Part shown: piece after piece, positions 55,103 through 64,000 of the stretch
How the letters are laid out: every line of letters begins with the position of its first letter
Position numbering within the stretch: the stretch's first letter is position 1
Assembly (NCBI RefSeq): GCF_052161615.1
Contig: NZ_CP197417.1
Location: 5,022,001 to 5,086,000 of the forward strand
DNA: 64,000 nt
Origin: Aeoliella sp052161615
GTDB taxonomy: Bacteria; Planctomycetota; Planctomycetia; Pirellulales; Lacipirellulaceae
Reading direction: 5' to 3'
Translations under genes and position numbers: made by a program
The notes under the pieces: generated by a model
Databases searched by the model: none
The model's input: the letters and a program-made list of their open reading frames with translations, nothing else
What the model was told of the DNA's origin: nothing

Positions 55103-55207
55103 GGCCCAGTGAGCCGGGGCGTCCCCGACCCCGGACTTTTTTGAGAATGGCAAAGGTTCACCCACTTCAAACTTTCCGGGGTCGGGGACGACCCGGCTCA
55201 CTGGGCC
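55103..55207. repeat. REP-like inverted pair left of the RAYT gene
   Basis: ggcccagtgagccggggcgt plus ccccgaccccgga (55103-55135) is mirrored by 55175-55207 (tccggggtcggggacgaccc then ggctcactgggcc). The pair makes a long stem with a 39-bp loop, right after the RAYT stop codon. Confidence 0.88.
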
Positions 55208-55728
55208 CTCGAATGTTGTTGTTGCAAGATGTAGTTATACACGTTCGCGAGGTATCGCTCGCCTTTCACCACGCGGTTCGAGCCTTCTTCCGCCCACCAG
55301 CTTGCTCCTTTGTCGAGCTGCCAGTGTTTGCTTAATTCCTGCCCAAGCCACCGCTTTAGTAAACGCCGGACCTTCTCGCCATGGATGTCGCTATCGACAT
55401 CGCAGAGGACATGAACATGATCAATCTCCGCCGCGGCGATGCGATACGCCCAACCTCCCCGTTCACAAATTTCTGGAAGTTGTTGCTCGACGACGAGGCG
55501 CTGCTCGTCCGTAAAGCGAACTGATTCGTTCGTCATCAAGTTGGACACCAATTGGTATCGCTCGGAATCTGGCTCTATGAAAGCTTCACCGTATTGATTG
55601 TGTGATCGGTCTACTGTCGGAGCAATTCCGCCATGCAGCCTGGTCCCGTACGTGCCCCAGGTGATGTGCCACGTGGTGCGAGAGGGATCGAGGTTGATTT
55701 CCCGTGACAGCATGGAAGGGCTACGCAT
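55198..55728 (-). CDS. REP-associated tyrosine transposase (Y1/IS200-like, RAYT)
   Basis: A 176-residue HUH-family nuclease: N-terminal WHITWGTYGTRLHG, the HUH motif HVHVL (H104, H106), and a C-terminal helix with candidate tyrosines in VYNYILQQQH (Y164/Y166). RAYTs maintain REP palindromes in genomes without standard IS ends. Here the gene is bracketed by inverted REP-like pairs at 55103-55207 and 55744-55817, sharing the GAGCCGGG-CCCCG core. Confidence 0.87.
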   Translation of the reverse strand: MRSPSMLSREINLDPSRTTWHITWGTYGTRLHGGIAPTVDRSHNQYGEAFIEPDSERYQLVSNLMTNESVRFTDEQRLVVEQQLPEICERGGWAYRIAAAEIDHVHVLCDVDSDIHGEKVRRLLKRWLGQELSKHWQLDKGASWWAEEGSNRVVKGERYLANVYNYILQQQHSRAQ

Positions 55729-55743
55729 GACAGGCGGCAGAGT

Positions 55744-55817
55744 CTCCGGGGGCGGGGACGCCCCGGCTCACACGGACATTGGGAGGCCCAGTGAGCCGGG
55801 TCGTCCCCGACCCCGGA
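55744..55817. repeat. REP-like inverted pair right of the RAYT gene
   Basis: tccgggggcggggacgcccc plus ggctcaca (55744-55771) faces ggcccagtgagccgggtcgt plus ccccgaccccgga (55785-55817). Together with the left pair they frame the RAYT as a REPtron-like unit. Confidence 0.88.
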
Positions 55818-55857
55818 CATGATCTAACTGATGACACTGCCCTTGTGGTTCCGCGAT

Positions 55858-57066
55858 TCACTGCGGCAATTGATGCCCCATCTTGTCCCGTTTCGTCGCC
55901 AGGTACTTCTCGTTGTGCTCGTGGATCGGCGGGACGATTGGAATCTGATCGACCACTTCGAGGTCGAAGCCGCCGTAGATGAAGGCGTCGGTTTTCTTGG
56001 GGTTGTTTGTCAGCAGGCGAACCTTGCGAAGGCCCAGGTCCTTGAGCAACTGGATGCCGACGCCGTAGTCGCGGGGGTCGGCTTTGAATCCGAGGGCCAC
56101 GTTCGCTTCGACGGTGTCCATTCCCTCGTCCTGCAGGGCGTAGGCTTTGATCTTCTCGACCAAGCCAATGCCGCGGCCTTCCTGGGGCAAGTACACCAGA
56201 ACGCCACAGCCTTCGTTGCTGATCATGTCGAGCGCCATGTGTAGTTGGTCGCCGCAGTCGCAGCGGAGCGACTCCAAAAGGTCGCCCGTAAAACACGACG
56301 AGTGCAAACGCACCAGCGGTGCGTCGGCCGACTTGATGTCGCCCATCACAAACACCACCGGCTCCTGGGTCTCGTACTCGACGCCATAAGCGATGATCCG
56401 CCCCGTGCCGTAGCGCGTTGGCAGGTCGGCTTCGGCTTTGCGGTACACCAGCTTCTCGCGGACGCGGCGGTAGGCGATCAGGTCTTCGATCGAAATGATC
56501 GGCAGCCCGTGCAGCTTGGCGAGCGCACGGAGTTCTTCGCGGTTCGCGCGGTCGCCCGACTCGTTGAGGATTTCACACAGCACGCCCGCCGGCGTGAGCC
56601 CCGCCATTCGCGCGAGGTCCACAGCGGCCTCGGTGTGGCCGGCGCGACGTAGCACACCCCCTTCCTTGGCCACCAGCGGTGCCAGGTGTCCCGGGCGGAC
56701 GAAATCAGTCGGCACGCTCTTGGGGTCGCAGATCGCCAGGATGGTGGTCGCTCGCTCCGAAGCCGTGATGCCGGTACGGCTGCTGCGATGATCGACCGGG
56801 ATGGTGTAGGCGGTGCCGAGTGGCGCGGTGTTGTCTTCGACGATTGGCGGCAGTTCGAGTCGCTGGCTCACTTCGGGCAGGATCGGCATGCAGAGTTGCC
56901 CCCGACCGTGGGTGATCATGAAGTTCACGATTGCCGGCGTGACCTTCTCGGCGGCGCAGATGAAGTCCCCTTCGTTCTCGCGGTCCTCGTCGTCCACCAC
57001 CACAATCACTTCGCCCCGGCCAATGGCCTGGACCGCCTCGTCGATGCTTGCAAACTGGCTAGACAC
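55858..57066 (-). CDS. ribBA: Bifunctional RibBA: DHBP synthase and GTP cyclohydrolase II
   Basis: A 402-residue enzyme of riboflavin synthesis. Residues 1-205: RibB (VVVDDEDRENEGDFICAAE ~22-40; THGRGQLCMPI; DHRSSRTGITASERATTI; GHTEAAVDLARMAG). Residues ~206-402: RibA (YRVREKL..., SSCFTGDLLESLRCDCGDQL zinc cysteines, LPQEGRGIGLVEKIKAYALQD). No truncation. Both reactions feed lumazine synthesis from ribulose-5-P and GTP. Confidence 0.97.
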   Translation of the reverse strand: MSSQFASIDEAVQAIGRGEVIVVVDDEDRENEGDFICAAEKVTPAIVNFMITHGRGQLCMPILPEVSQRLELPPIVEDNTAPLGTAYTIPVDHRSSRTGITASERATTILAICDPKSVPTDFVRPGHLAPLVAKEGGVLRRAGHTEAAVDLARMAGLTPAGVLCEILNESGDRANREELRALAKLHGLPIISIEDLIAYRRVREKLVYRKAEADLPTRYGTGRIIAYGVEYETQEPVVFVMGDIKSADAPLVRLHSSCFTGDLLESLRCDCGDQLHMALDMISNEGCGVLVYLPQEGRGIGLVEKIKAYALQDEGMDTVEANVALGFKADPRDYGVGIQLLKDLGLRKVRLLTNNPKKTDAFIYGGFDLEVVDQIPIVPPIHEHNEKYLATKRDKMGHQLPQ

Positions 57067-57201
57067 GTCTGGATTTCGCTGGAGTATATTCGGGGATCAG
57101 GTACGAATGGTTAGCTAGCCGCTTGCAGCTTGGCCGCGACGGCGCTCTACTGATGATAGGCCGGCCAAGGCCGATGTACCACTCCTACGGACTTCCCTGC
57201 T

Positions 57202-58089
57202 ATGACGCAAACCTCAGAAATGCCGAACGAAGTGGCTCCTTTGGGGCAAGAGGAGTACATCGAGCAGGCTCATTTTTTCCAGGCCCTGGGCGAGCGGATC
57301 GCCTCGAACGTCCCCGCGCAGGACGTGCTGGCCGCCGTGCGCGAAGAGGCCCTCGCCACCACCAAGCTCCCGATGGCCATCGACTTCATGCTCTCCGAAC
57401 TCCGGCACTTGGGGGCGTTTCATACGGCGATGGACAAGCTGCAACACTACTTCACGGCTTTCCAGAGCTTCATCGTCGGCGAGGCCGAGCGCGAGCGGGG
57501 GAAGTTTGACCTTCGAGTGGGCTTGGCCGTGCTGGCTCAGGAAGCGCTCTATCGCGCCGGCCGGTTCAACAACACCGTGCCGACGCGTCAAGGGTTGTTC
57601 CTTTACCAGTTCGAAGTGCTCTGTCGCAATCGCCTGGGGTACGACGCGGGGCTCGCCGCGGTTGCCGCCGATCCAGCGTACGACGCAGCGTGGCGACACT
57701 GGATCCTCACCATCCGTCGGCAGGTGGGCATGGTCGACATCGCCGACTTGCTGTACGTCCAAAGTGCTCACGCCGCCGAGCGTGCGGCAAGGTCGGGACA
57801 ACCCATCAATTCCGAGGCCCAGCCACTGTTCGGCGACCGCGAGGGACGCATCGCCCTAGCCAACCGCCGCAAAGACCCGCTCTACCTGTTTGCTTCGCTC
57901 CACCGGCAGCTGGGGTATCCCGAAGTCCCCCGGCCAACTTTGCGCGATCCGAAAGAAGACCTGCTGCCCCAGATGGCCCGGCGGCTCGAGCAACTGGAGA
58001 AGCGGATGTCGCTGATGGAGGAAGAACAGCGGGGAGGCATCGATCTTACGAAACTCTACGAACCCCCGCCCGAGCTGCGTGGTCAGTAA
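57202..58089 (+). CDS. Conserved hypothetical protein (planctomycete)
   Basis: A 295-residue cytosolic protein, mainly helical, with QALGERIASNVPAQDVLAAVREEALATTKLPMAIDFMLSEL, QHYFTAFQSFIVGEAERERGKFDLRVGL and a C-terminal coiled coil (MARRLEQLEKRMSLMEEEQRGG). No known domain recognised. Divergent from ribBA, and 319 bp from korA with REP-like DNA between. Confidence 0.72.
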   Translation: MTQTSEMPNEVAPLGQEEYIEQAHFFQALGERIASNVPAQDVLAAVREEALATTKLPMAIDFMLSELRHLGAFHTAMDKLQHYFTAFQSFIVGEAERERGKFDLRVGLAVLAQEALYRAGRFNNTVPTRQGLFLYQFEVLCRNRLGYDAGLAAVAADPAYDAAWRHWILTIRRQVGMVDIADLLYVQSAHAAERAARSGQPINSEAQPLFGDREGRIALANRRKDPLYLFASLHRQLGYPEVPRPTLRDPKEDLLPQMARRLEQLEKRMSLMEEEQRGGIDLTKLYEPPPELRGQ

Positions 58090-58116
58090 TGCATACCGCG
58101 TGAGAATCAACCGTGT

Positions 58117-58206
58117 GAGCCAGGGCGCAGCGCGCCCCCGGAATGTCCGAAGTGGCGATAGCTTACCTTCGGGCAAAGTTTCCGGGGTCGAGGACGACCC
58201 GGCTCA
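58117..58206. repeat. REP-like inverted pair upstream of korA
   Basis: gtgagccagggcgcagcgcg plus cccccgga (near 58118) and tttccggggtcgaggacgac plus ccggctcacc (near 58177) face each other as in the RAYT region. It lies in the 319-bp gap between the hypothetical gene and korA. Confidence 0.75.
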
Positions 58207-58408
58207 CCACACGCGTTCCCACCTTGCTTGCATCCCACCCCACCTACCAAATCGCTACATCCTCGCCAGGAAGTGCGGTTTAACCCCTCGCGCTGGCGCG
58301 GTACACTCCACGTTTGCCTCGCAGCTTTCCCGGCCGAACAATTCCCCAAGCGAGTCCAGGCGAAATCGGCTTGTGCTCGCCAGTCTCTGACAGGCATTCT
58401 CTCCCACC

Positions 58409-60277
58409 ATGGCGTCCGTCACCGAAAAACCGTTCACCGAAAAACCCATCCAACAACTCGAAGAGGCAACGGTTCGATTCTGCGGCGACTCGGGCGATGG
58501 CATGCAGCTCGCCGGCACGCAGTTCACCACCACCTCGGCACTCGCCGGCAACGACGTTGCCACCTTCCCTGACTTCCCCGCCGAGATCCGCGCTCCGCGT
58601 GGCACGAAGGCCGGCGTCAGCGGGTTTCAGATTCATTTCTCCAGCCACGACATCTACACCCCCGGCGACACCGTCGACGCGCTCGTGGTGATGAACCCCG
58701 CGGCTCTGGTCACCAACCTGGGCGACCTCCGCGATGGTGGCATCCTGATTTGCAACGAAGGCGCATTCGATAAGAAGGGCCTCGAACAAGCCGGCTACAT
58801 TTCGAACCCGCTCGAGGACGGCTCGCTGGAGAAGAGCTACAAGCTGCACAAAGTCGACATGACCAAGCTCACGCGGCTTAGCGTCGACGGGCTCGGGTTG
58901 AGCCAGAAGGAAGCCGATCGCTGCCGCAACTTCTTCGCGATGGGCCTAGTGTTCTGGTTATACGACCGTTCGCTCGAACCAACGCTCCGGTTCATCGACG
59001 ACAAGTTCGGCAAGAAGCCCGAGGTCGCCGAGGCCAATCGCCGCGCACTCTCCGCCGGGTACAACTATGGCGAAACCGTCGAGGCGATCAACACCCAGTA
59101 CCAGGTCGGCAAAGCCACGCTCAAGCCGGGCAAGTACCATAACATCATGGGCAACACGGCCCTCGCATGGGGGCTGATCACCGCCGCGAAACTGAGCGGC
59201 CGGCGGTTGTTCCTCGGGGCCTATCCGATTACGCCCGCCTCGGACATTCTGCACGAACTCGCCAAACACAAGAACTTCGACGTACTGACGTTCCAAGCCG
59301 AGGACGAAATCGCGGCGGTCACGGCCGCCATCGGTGCGTCGTTCGCTGGCGAGATGGCGGTCACCGCGAGCAGCGGTCCGGGTATCGCCCTCAAGGGCGA
59401 AGCACTTGGCCTCGCCGTGATGACCGAGCTACCGCTGATCGTGATCAACGTCCAGCGCGGCGGGCCTTCGACCGGCCTGCCGACCAAGACCGAGCAAGCC
59501 GACTTGTTCCAAGCGATGTACGGCCGCAACGGTGAATGCCCGATGCCAATCGTGGCGGCCGCCGGCCCCGCCGACTGCTTCGACGCGATCCAAGAAGCGT
59601 GGCGAATCGCGGTCGAGCACATGCTGCCTGTGTTCTTCCTCACGGACGGTTACATCGCGAATGGTTCGGAGCCTTGGCGCATCCCCGACGTGGCGAGCTT
59701 GAAGCCCACGAAGGTCACCTACGCCGAGCCCATGACAAATGGCGAACCGTTCCTGCCGTACCAGCGCGACGAGAAACTCGCCCGCCCTTGGGCGCGTCCC
59801 GGCACACCCACTTTGATGCACCGCGTTGGTGGACTCGAAAAGCAAGACATCACCGGCAACGTCAGCTACGACGCCGCTAACCACCAGCACATGGTCGACC
59901 TGCGGGCAAAGAAGGTCGCCCTGATCGCCGACGACATTCCGCTTCAGAAAGTCGATGGCCCTGAGAGTGGCGACCTATTGGTCGTGAGCTGGGGTGGACC
60001 CTATGGGTCGTGCGCCACCGCCGTGCACGCCGCGCAGACCGCGGGGCACTCGGTCGCGCATTGTCACCTGCGTTACCTCAATCCGTTCCCCAAGAACCTC
60101 GAGCAAATCCTTCGCAGCTACAAGCGCGTGCTCGTCGCCGAACTCAACACGGGCCAGCTGCGCAGCATCCTTCGCGACAAATTCCTGGTCGACTGCCAAG
60201 GCCTCAACAAGGTCCAAGGCAAACCGTTCCGCGTCGGCGAGATCCTCGAACGGATTCACGAAGAGCTGGCCAAGTAA
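58409..60277 (+). CDS. korA: 2-oxoglutarate:ferredoxin oxidoreductase subunit alpha (gamma-alpha fusion)
   Basis: A 622-residue subunit. N-terminal gamma domain with FCGDSGDGMQLAGTQF (~24-39) and then the pyrimidine-binding alpha domain: GNTALAWGLITAAKLSGRRLFLGAYPITPASDI, EDEIAAVTAAIGASFAGEMAVTASSGPGIALKGEALGLAVM and the GGPSTGLPTKTEQADL loop. It oxidises 2-oxoglutarate to succinyl-CoA with ferredoxin, in place of or alongside the dehydrogenase. It precedes korB with a 51-bp gap. Substrate (2-oxoglutarate versus pyruvate) is inferred. Confidence 0.93.
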   Translation: MASVTEKPFTEKPIQQLEEATVRFCGDSGDGMQLAGTQFTTTSALAGNDVATFPDFPAEIRAPRGTKAGVSGFQIHFSSHDIYTPGDTVDALVVMNPAALVTNLGDLRDGGILICNEGAFDKKGLEQAGYISNPLEDGSLEKSYKLHKVDMTKLTRLSVDGLGLSQKEADRCRNFFAMGLVFWLYDRSLEPTLRFIDDKFGKKPEVAEANRRALSAGYNYGETVEAINTQYQVGKATLKPGKYHNIMGNTALAWGLITAAKLSGRRLFLGAYPITPASDILHELAKHKNFDVLTFQAEDEIAAVTAAIGASFAGEMAVTASSGPGIALKGEALGLAVMTELPLIVINVQRGGPSTGLPTKTEQADLFQAMYGRNGECPMPIVAAAGPADCFDAIQEAWRIAVEHMLPVFFLTDGYIANGSEPWRIPDVASLKPTKVTYAEPMTNGEPFLPYQRDEKLARPWARPGTPTLMHRVGGLEKQDITGNVSYDAANHQHMVDLRAKKVALIADDIPLQKVDGPESGDLLVVSWGGPYGSCATAVHAAQTAGHSVAHCHLRYLNPFPKNLEQILRSYKRVLVAELNTGQLRSILRDKFLVDCQGLNKVQGKPFRVGEILERIHEELAK

Positions 60278-60328
60278 AAAGATCAACGTCGTTCCTTTGC
60301 GTCGTTCAACCTACCCGAGACAACTTCC

Positions 60329-61351
60329 ATGTCCGTCGAATCGCTTCCCGTTCTCACCCCCAACGACTTTGCTAGCGACCAGGACGTTCGTTGGTGCCCC
60401 GGTTGTGGTGACTACGCCATTCTCGCGCAGATGAAAAAGGTGCTGCCCACGCTTGGCGTTGCCCGCGAGAACACCGTGTTCATCTCGGGCATCGGCTGCA
60501 GCAGCCGGTTTCCGTACTACATGAACACCTACGGCATGCACTCGATCCACGGCCGCGCGACCGCCGTAGCGACGGGCCTGAAGAGCGTCCGGCCCGACCT
60601 CAGCGTGTGGGTCATCACGGGCGATGGCGATGGATTCTCGATCGGCGGCAATCACCTGATGCACTGCATCCGCCGCAACCTCGACATCAACATCGTCCTG
60701 TTCAATAACCGCATCTATGGCCTCACCAAGGGTCAGTACTCGCCCACGTCGCTGTTAGGCGCGAAGACCAAGAGCACGCCGATGGGGGCGATCGACAATC
60801 CGCTCACGCCGCTGTCGATTGTCATCGGTTCCGAAGGGACGTTCGTCGCGCGGACCATCGACACCAACCTCAAGCACATGGGCATGGTGCTCGAACGGGC
60901 CGCCGCCCACTCGGGTACTTCGTTCGTCGAGGTCTACCAGAACTGCAACGTGTTCAACGACGGCGCGTGGGACTACGCCAAGGACCGCGACACCAAGGAA
61001 GAGACCACGCTGGAGCTCGAACATGGCAAGCCGATGATCTTTGGCAAGAACCGCGACAAGGGCATCCGCCTGAACGGCATGGAGCCCGAGGTCGTCGAAC
61101 TGGGCAAAGGCATCACCGAGGATGATCTCTTGTTTCACGACGAGCGCGACCCCGAGCCCAGCCTTGCGTACCTCTTAACGCGCATGCGCCGCCAGAACGG
61201 CTTCCCCGAACCGATCGGTGTCTTCCGCGCCGTCGACGCCCCACGCTACGATGAACTGATCAACGACCAGGTTGAGCTAGCCCGCGCCGAGCGCGGCCCC
61301 GGCGACCTGGAGCAGCTCTACAACTCGGGCGAAACCTGGGTGGTGGAGTAA
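60329..61351 (+). CDS. korB: 2-oxoglutarate:ferredoxin oxidoreductase subunit beta
   Basis: A 340-residue subunit carrying thiamine diphosphate and an iron-sulfur ligand: WCPGCGDYAILAQMKK (~21-36), GIGCSSRFPYYMNTYGMHSIHGRA, and the TPP motif GDGDGFSIGGNHLMHCIRRN followed by FNNRIYGLTKGQYSPTS. Full length; forms the alpha-beta heterodimer with KorA. Confidence 0.94.
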   Translation: MSVESLPVLTPNDFASDQDVRWCPGCGDYAILAQMKKVLPTLGVARENTVFISGIGCSSRFPYYMNTYGMHSIHGRATAVATGLKSVRPDLSVWVITGDGDGFSIGGNHLMHCIRRNLDINIVLFNNRIYGLTKGQYSPTSLLGAKTKSTPMGAIDNPLTPLSIVIGSEGTFVARTIDTNLKHMGMVLERAAAHSGTSFVEVYQNCNVFNDGAWDYAKDRDTKEETTLELEHGKPMIFGKNRDKGIRLNGMEPEVVELGKGITEDDLLFHDERDPEPSLAYLLTRMRRQNGFPEPIGVFRAVDAPRYDELINDQVELARAERGPGDLEQLYNSGETWVVE

Positions 61352-61510
61352 GGGAGAGCGAGCAAGCATGCAACGCGAAATAGCCCATGGCGGAAGCCTT
61401 GGGTTTGTCGCTCCCGAATCCACCTCCGCCCCCAAGTAATTGCTCGCTACGCCCGGAGAGCTTAAACTCCCACCTGCGTCATCACGATATCCGTGCGCAT
61501 GTGGGGGCGA

Positions 61511-61894
61511 ATGATGGGCGACACCGCGAAACGACGTGCAGGCTATCTCCGGCCAAAGGGAAGTCTTGAGAACAAGCTCGACTTCGCAGCTTGGAGTCTT
61601 CTGATTGTCAACCTGTTGCTGGCGCTCCTGGCATTGCTGGTGGGAGCGTTTTGGCATTCCATCTCATTGGCAGTGACCGCCGTACTCTCGTGGCTATTGT
61701 TCCGAAGCCTGGCCGAGATTATCCGTTTGCTCAAAGTACAAGCCGGGCTTCACTACGGTGGCAAGATCAGCGGCATTCGGGCCCGAGTCTCCTGGGTATG
61801 CTCCGAATGCGGTACGATTCTAGACAATCGCCACCGGTGTCCGCGGTGCGGAAGGATGATTGTGGGGACGGAAGAAGAAGTCGCTCACGTCTGA
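61511..61894 (+). CDS. Membrane protein with C-terminal zinc ribbon
   Basis: A 127-residue protein: two or three TM helices (~27-50, 55-68) and a C-terminal zinc ribbon CSECGTILDNRHRCPRCG (CxxC...CxxC). The start is uncertain: ATGs at 61499, 61511 and 61514 and GTG 61493 are in frame. Function unknown; the ribbon suggests protein or nucleic acid binding at the membrane. Confidence 0.68.
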   Translation: MMGDTAKRRAGYLRPKGSLENKLDFAAWSLLIVNLLLALLALLVGAFWHSISLAVTAVLSWLLFRSLAEIIRLLKVQAGLHYGGKISGIRARVSWVCSECGTILDNRHRCPRCGRMIVGTEEEVAHV

Positions 61895-62124
61895 CGAGTG
61901 GTGTGAAATCTAACGGATAGGGGGGAACTGCCACGGCATAACTATCTCGGGAGTTTCATGGTTCTAGCCGCGGAGTCTCCAAACACCCTCCTAGATTCAC
62001 CCCACCCCGCCACCCCCACGGCAACTTCTCGCCCATCACGCCCTTGTCAGGGATAGGCCCCGCCGCGCACCTTGCCTATCATGGGACTTGGCGGCGATTG
62101 GGTCTTGTCGGTGAGAGGTTTATC

Positions 62125-64000
62125 ATGCTTTTCTGGTGGTCGAAGCGTTCATCCATCGTGCTCGCGGGCAGCGTAGCGTTGTCCGTCGTTGTTGGCAGTG
62201 GTTGCAGCGATTCGTCGAGTTCGAAACAGCCTGCCGCCAAGCCCGCGATCGAGTGGGGCTCGCCCGCGATCGTCGACTCCCCGGCGGGAGGCTCGCAGCC
62301 GAACCCCGCTCATCCGTTCGTGACGCACAAGCGCAAGGCCGACTACGAGCCCGTCGCCGCGCTCGCCCCAACCGAAATGCGGATCGTAGCGGCCGACGAG
62401 GTCGGCAAGGTGCCTATTCGCAAGCTCGACACCGAAGGAGTCAAGGTCACCCAGGTGGCTTTTAGCCGCGACTCGCAGTTCGCTGTGACGACCGACGACC
62501 GAGGCAAGCTTTCGAAATGGATGCTGGCCGACGGTTCCAAGCCGGTGAGTGCGACCGTCGACTCCAAGGCTGTGATCGATCTAGGCATCTCGCCCGACAA
62601 TCGCTTCGCCGTCACGACGCACGACGACGGGCGATTTCGCGTGTGGGATCTGACCACCGGCGACGAGATCGACAACTTTCGCATCGAAGGTTCCGAAATC
62701 CTCGCATGCCAGTTCACGCTCGACCCCACGTACGTACTGCTCGCCGTTCGCGACGTCTCGCTCGGCCGTCCGCGTGAAATGCAGCGGATCATGCCCATGA
62801 TCTACGACCTTGTGAACGCAGAGGAGGTGAACCTCAATGGAACTCATTACAGCATGGGTCCGCTTGAGGATGGATCTCATTCTGTGCAGATCGAAATGGG
62901 GGGTGCCGCTGGCGAGTTCCTGCTGCGAGAGGGCCGCTGGGCCCGTTTCCCTCGAATTGGCCTGATGCCTGGCGGGAAAGGCAAAGAGTCGGTGGGCTAT
63001 AGGTGGTCAGGAATGGAGTGTCCTGTGGTCAACCTCTCCCAAAAACTGTCTCCGACCGTCAGCGGCACGGGAATTGATATTGCCGCATCGACCACGGACA
63101 TCTCCTTTACGGTCGTCGCCACGACGGACGGACACCTAATGTTCGTCGATCCACAGCTTCGGAGAATGGGCGAGATGCGTCGCCCGCTTGCCACTCCTTG
63201 CCGTGATATATGTTGGGTCACCGGCCTCCCGCTATTGGCAATTTACGACGGCGACACGGCCCTCTCCTTCTACGACATCGAACGGGGGCAGTTTACGCAG
63301 GAATTTCCTGCCACTCGCACCGACGTCGCCCTGGCGGCGATCAGCCCCAATGGCAAGATGGGAATCACAGCCTACGCCAATGGCGACCTGCATCTGATCA
63401 CCGTTCCGCCGCCAACGGCTTCGAAGGAGATGCAATCGTACGAGTTCGAACGCGTTGTCGCGGAGACTTGGGATTCCGGAGACTTCGAAGCACTCGAAAA
63501 GATCGCCGCGAAGGTTCGTAAGTCGCGTTCCGCGAATCTCGATGGCTTTCCCAACTACTATCGCTTTTACCAACTTCTTCGCGCGACCGAGCAGCCTACG
63601 GAGCTCCAATGGAAGCGACACCTGAAGAAGCTTCAGGAATGGATGGATCAGCGTCCCGAATCGAGCTTCGCCAAGATCGCCTTTTGCGAGGCACTGGTGG
63701 CTTACGCGTGGCAGGCGCGTGGCACAGGCTACATTGGCACCGTCACCGAAGAGGGATACGTCGCATTCAAGGATCGATTGACGCAGGCCGCCGAAATACT
63801 GCTCGAAACCCAGGAGCTTACGGACGAAGACCCCGCGCTCTACGAACTGCAGATCCGCGTCGGGCAGGGCTTGGGGTTGCCGAAAGAAACCCTGCGGCTG
63901 TCGTTCGAAGCGGGGAAAGGTATCGATTCGGAGTACATGCCGCTGTACTCGTCGCTTTCGATCTGCCTGCTTCCCCGCTGGTTCGGGGAGCCGGGCGAAC
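62125..64000 (+). CDS. WD40/beta-propeller-like lipoprotein, C-terminus beyond the window
   Basis: The frame from ATG 62125 is open to the right edge (625 codons). A lipobox follows the hydrophobic signal (VALSVVVGSGC, Cys27). From ~100 it reads as beta-propeller blades: VAFSRDSQFAVTTDDRGKLSKWM, DLGISPDNRFAVTTHDDGRFRVWDLTTGDEI, AAISPNGKMGITAYANGDLHLI; the region past ~450 is helical (WDSGDFEALEKIAAKV; YELQIRVGQGLGLP). Probably an outer-envelope lipoprotein. The right end is cut. Confidence 0.8.
   Translation, partial: MLFWWSKRSSIVLAGSVALSVVVGSGCSDSSSSKQPAAKPAIEWGSPAIVDSPAGGSQPNPAHPFVTHKRKADYEPVAALAPTEMRIVAADEVGKVPIRKLDTEGVKVTQVAFSRDSQFAVTTDDRGKLSKWMLADGSKPVSATVDSKAVIDLGISPDNRFAVTTHDDGRFRVWDLTTGDEIDNFRIEGSEILACQFTLDPTYVLLAVRDVSLGRPREMQRIMPMIYDLVNAEEVNLNGTHYSMGPLEDGSHSVQIEMGGAAGEFLLREGRWARFPRIGLMPGGKGKESVGYRWSGMECPVVNLSQKLSPTVSGTGIDIAASTTDISFTVVATTDGHLMFVDPQLRRMGEMRRPLATPCRDICWVTGLPLLAIYDGDTALSFYDIERGQFTQEFPATRTDVALAAISPNGKMGITAYANGDLHLITVPPPTASKEMQSYEFERVVAETWDSGDFEALEKIAAKVRKSRSANLDGFPNYYRFYQLLRATEQPTELQWKRHLKKLQEWMDQRPESSFAKIAFCEALVAYAWQARGTGYIGTVTEEGYVAFKDRLTQAAEILLETQELTDEDPALYELQIRVGQGLGLPKETLRLSFEAGKGIDSEYMPLYSSLSICLLPRWFGEPGE

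Overview
The window comes from a high-GC planctomycete, most likely of the Pirellulales (possibly Lacipirellulaceae; family placement is inference). Lineage evidence: secreted proteins carrying short dockerin-like segments (GDYNGD..., NLADYTIWRDNLG) and PEP-CTERM tails, several DUF1559 pseudopilin-like proteins (GFTLVELLVVIAIIGVL with AREAARR), a kelch protein and a CHAT-type TPR protein, all typical of this phylum. No rRNA or CRISPR array is visible. One tRNA (Gly, CCC) is present.

Layout. 0-7 kb: tail of a CotH/dockerin protein, a SugE/Gdx exporter behind a structured leader, a GntR-ABC transporter operon with a palindromic operator touching the start codon, folD, a small pseudopilin, tRNA-Gly and tspO. 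7-12.3 kb: an accessory segment with an IS4-type element between 169-bp direct repeats, then an MmeI-type restriction-modification gene whose centre has been replaced by an XRE/ImmA-DUF4411 toxin-antitoxin pair. 12.3-12.5 kb: two perfect parS sites 61 bp apart, suggesting that the window lies in the origin-proximal, ParB-bound part of the chromosome. 12.5-25 kb: a GDPD-like enzyme, a PGPGW membrane protein, the sulfate-activation operon cysD-cysNC, a DUF1559 protein, dxr-rseP, and divergent ftsH. 25-34 kb: secreted and surface proteins, including a gene that fuses a dockerin/PEP-CTERM protein to a DUF1559 pseudopilin. 34-43.4 kb: a TPR protein, ATP-type pckA, a 1056-aa TPR/CHAT protein, a lipoprotein, a BioF2-like GNAT and a PncC-NMNAT fusion. 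43.4-46 kb: an ArsR-rhodanese-CoA disulfide reductase-like operon with two candidate operators. 46-54.6 kb: a ROK kinase, an ECF sigma factor operon, an M48 protease with a YpsA-like protein, and a beta-hydroxyacid dehydrogenase. 54.6-64 kb: a RAYT transposase between REP-like palindromes, ribBA, korA-korB and an edge-truncated WD40-like lipoprotein.

Functional threads. Housekeeping metabolism (one-carbon units, sulfate activation, isoprenoids, riboflavin, 2-oxoacid:ferredoxin oxidation, gluconeogenesis) is interleaved with planctomycete-specific export genes. Mobile activity is concentrated at 7-12 kb and 55-58 kb, where intergenic DNA is full of palindromic repeats (REP, IS termini, GGGCTC hairpins). 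The strongest observations are the parS doublet, the toxin-antitoxin pair embedded in a broken MmeI-type gene, the REP-RAYT unit, and the PEP-CTERM/DUF1559 fusion. All functions are read from motifs and context; nothing was checked against a database.
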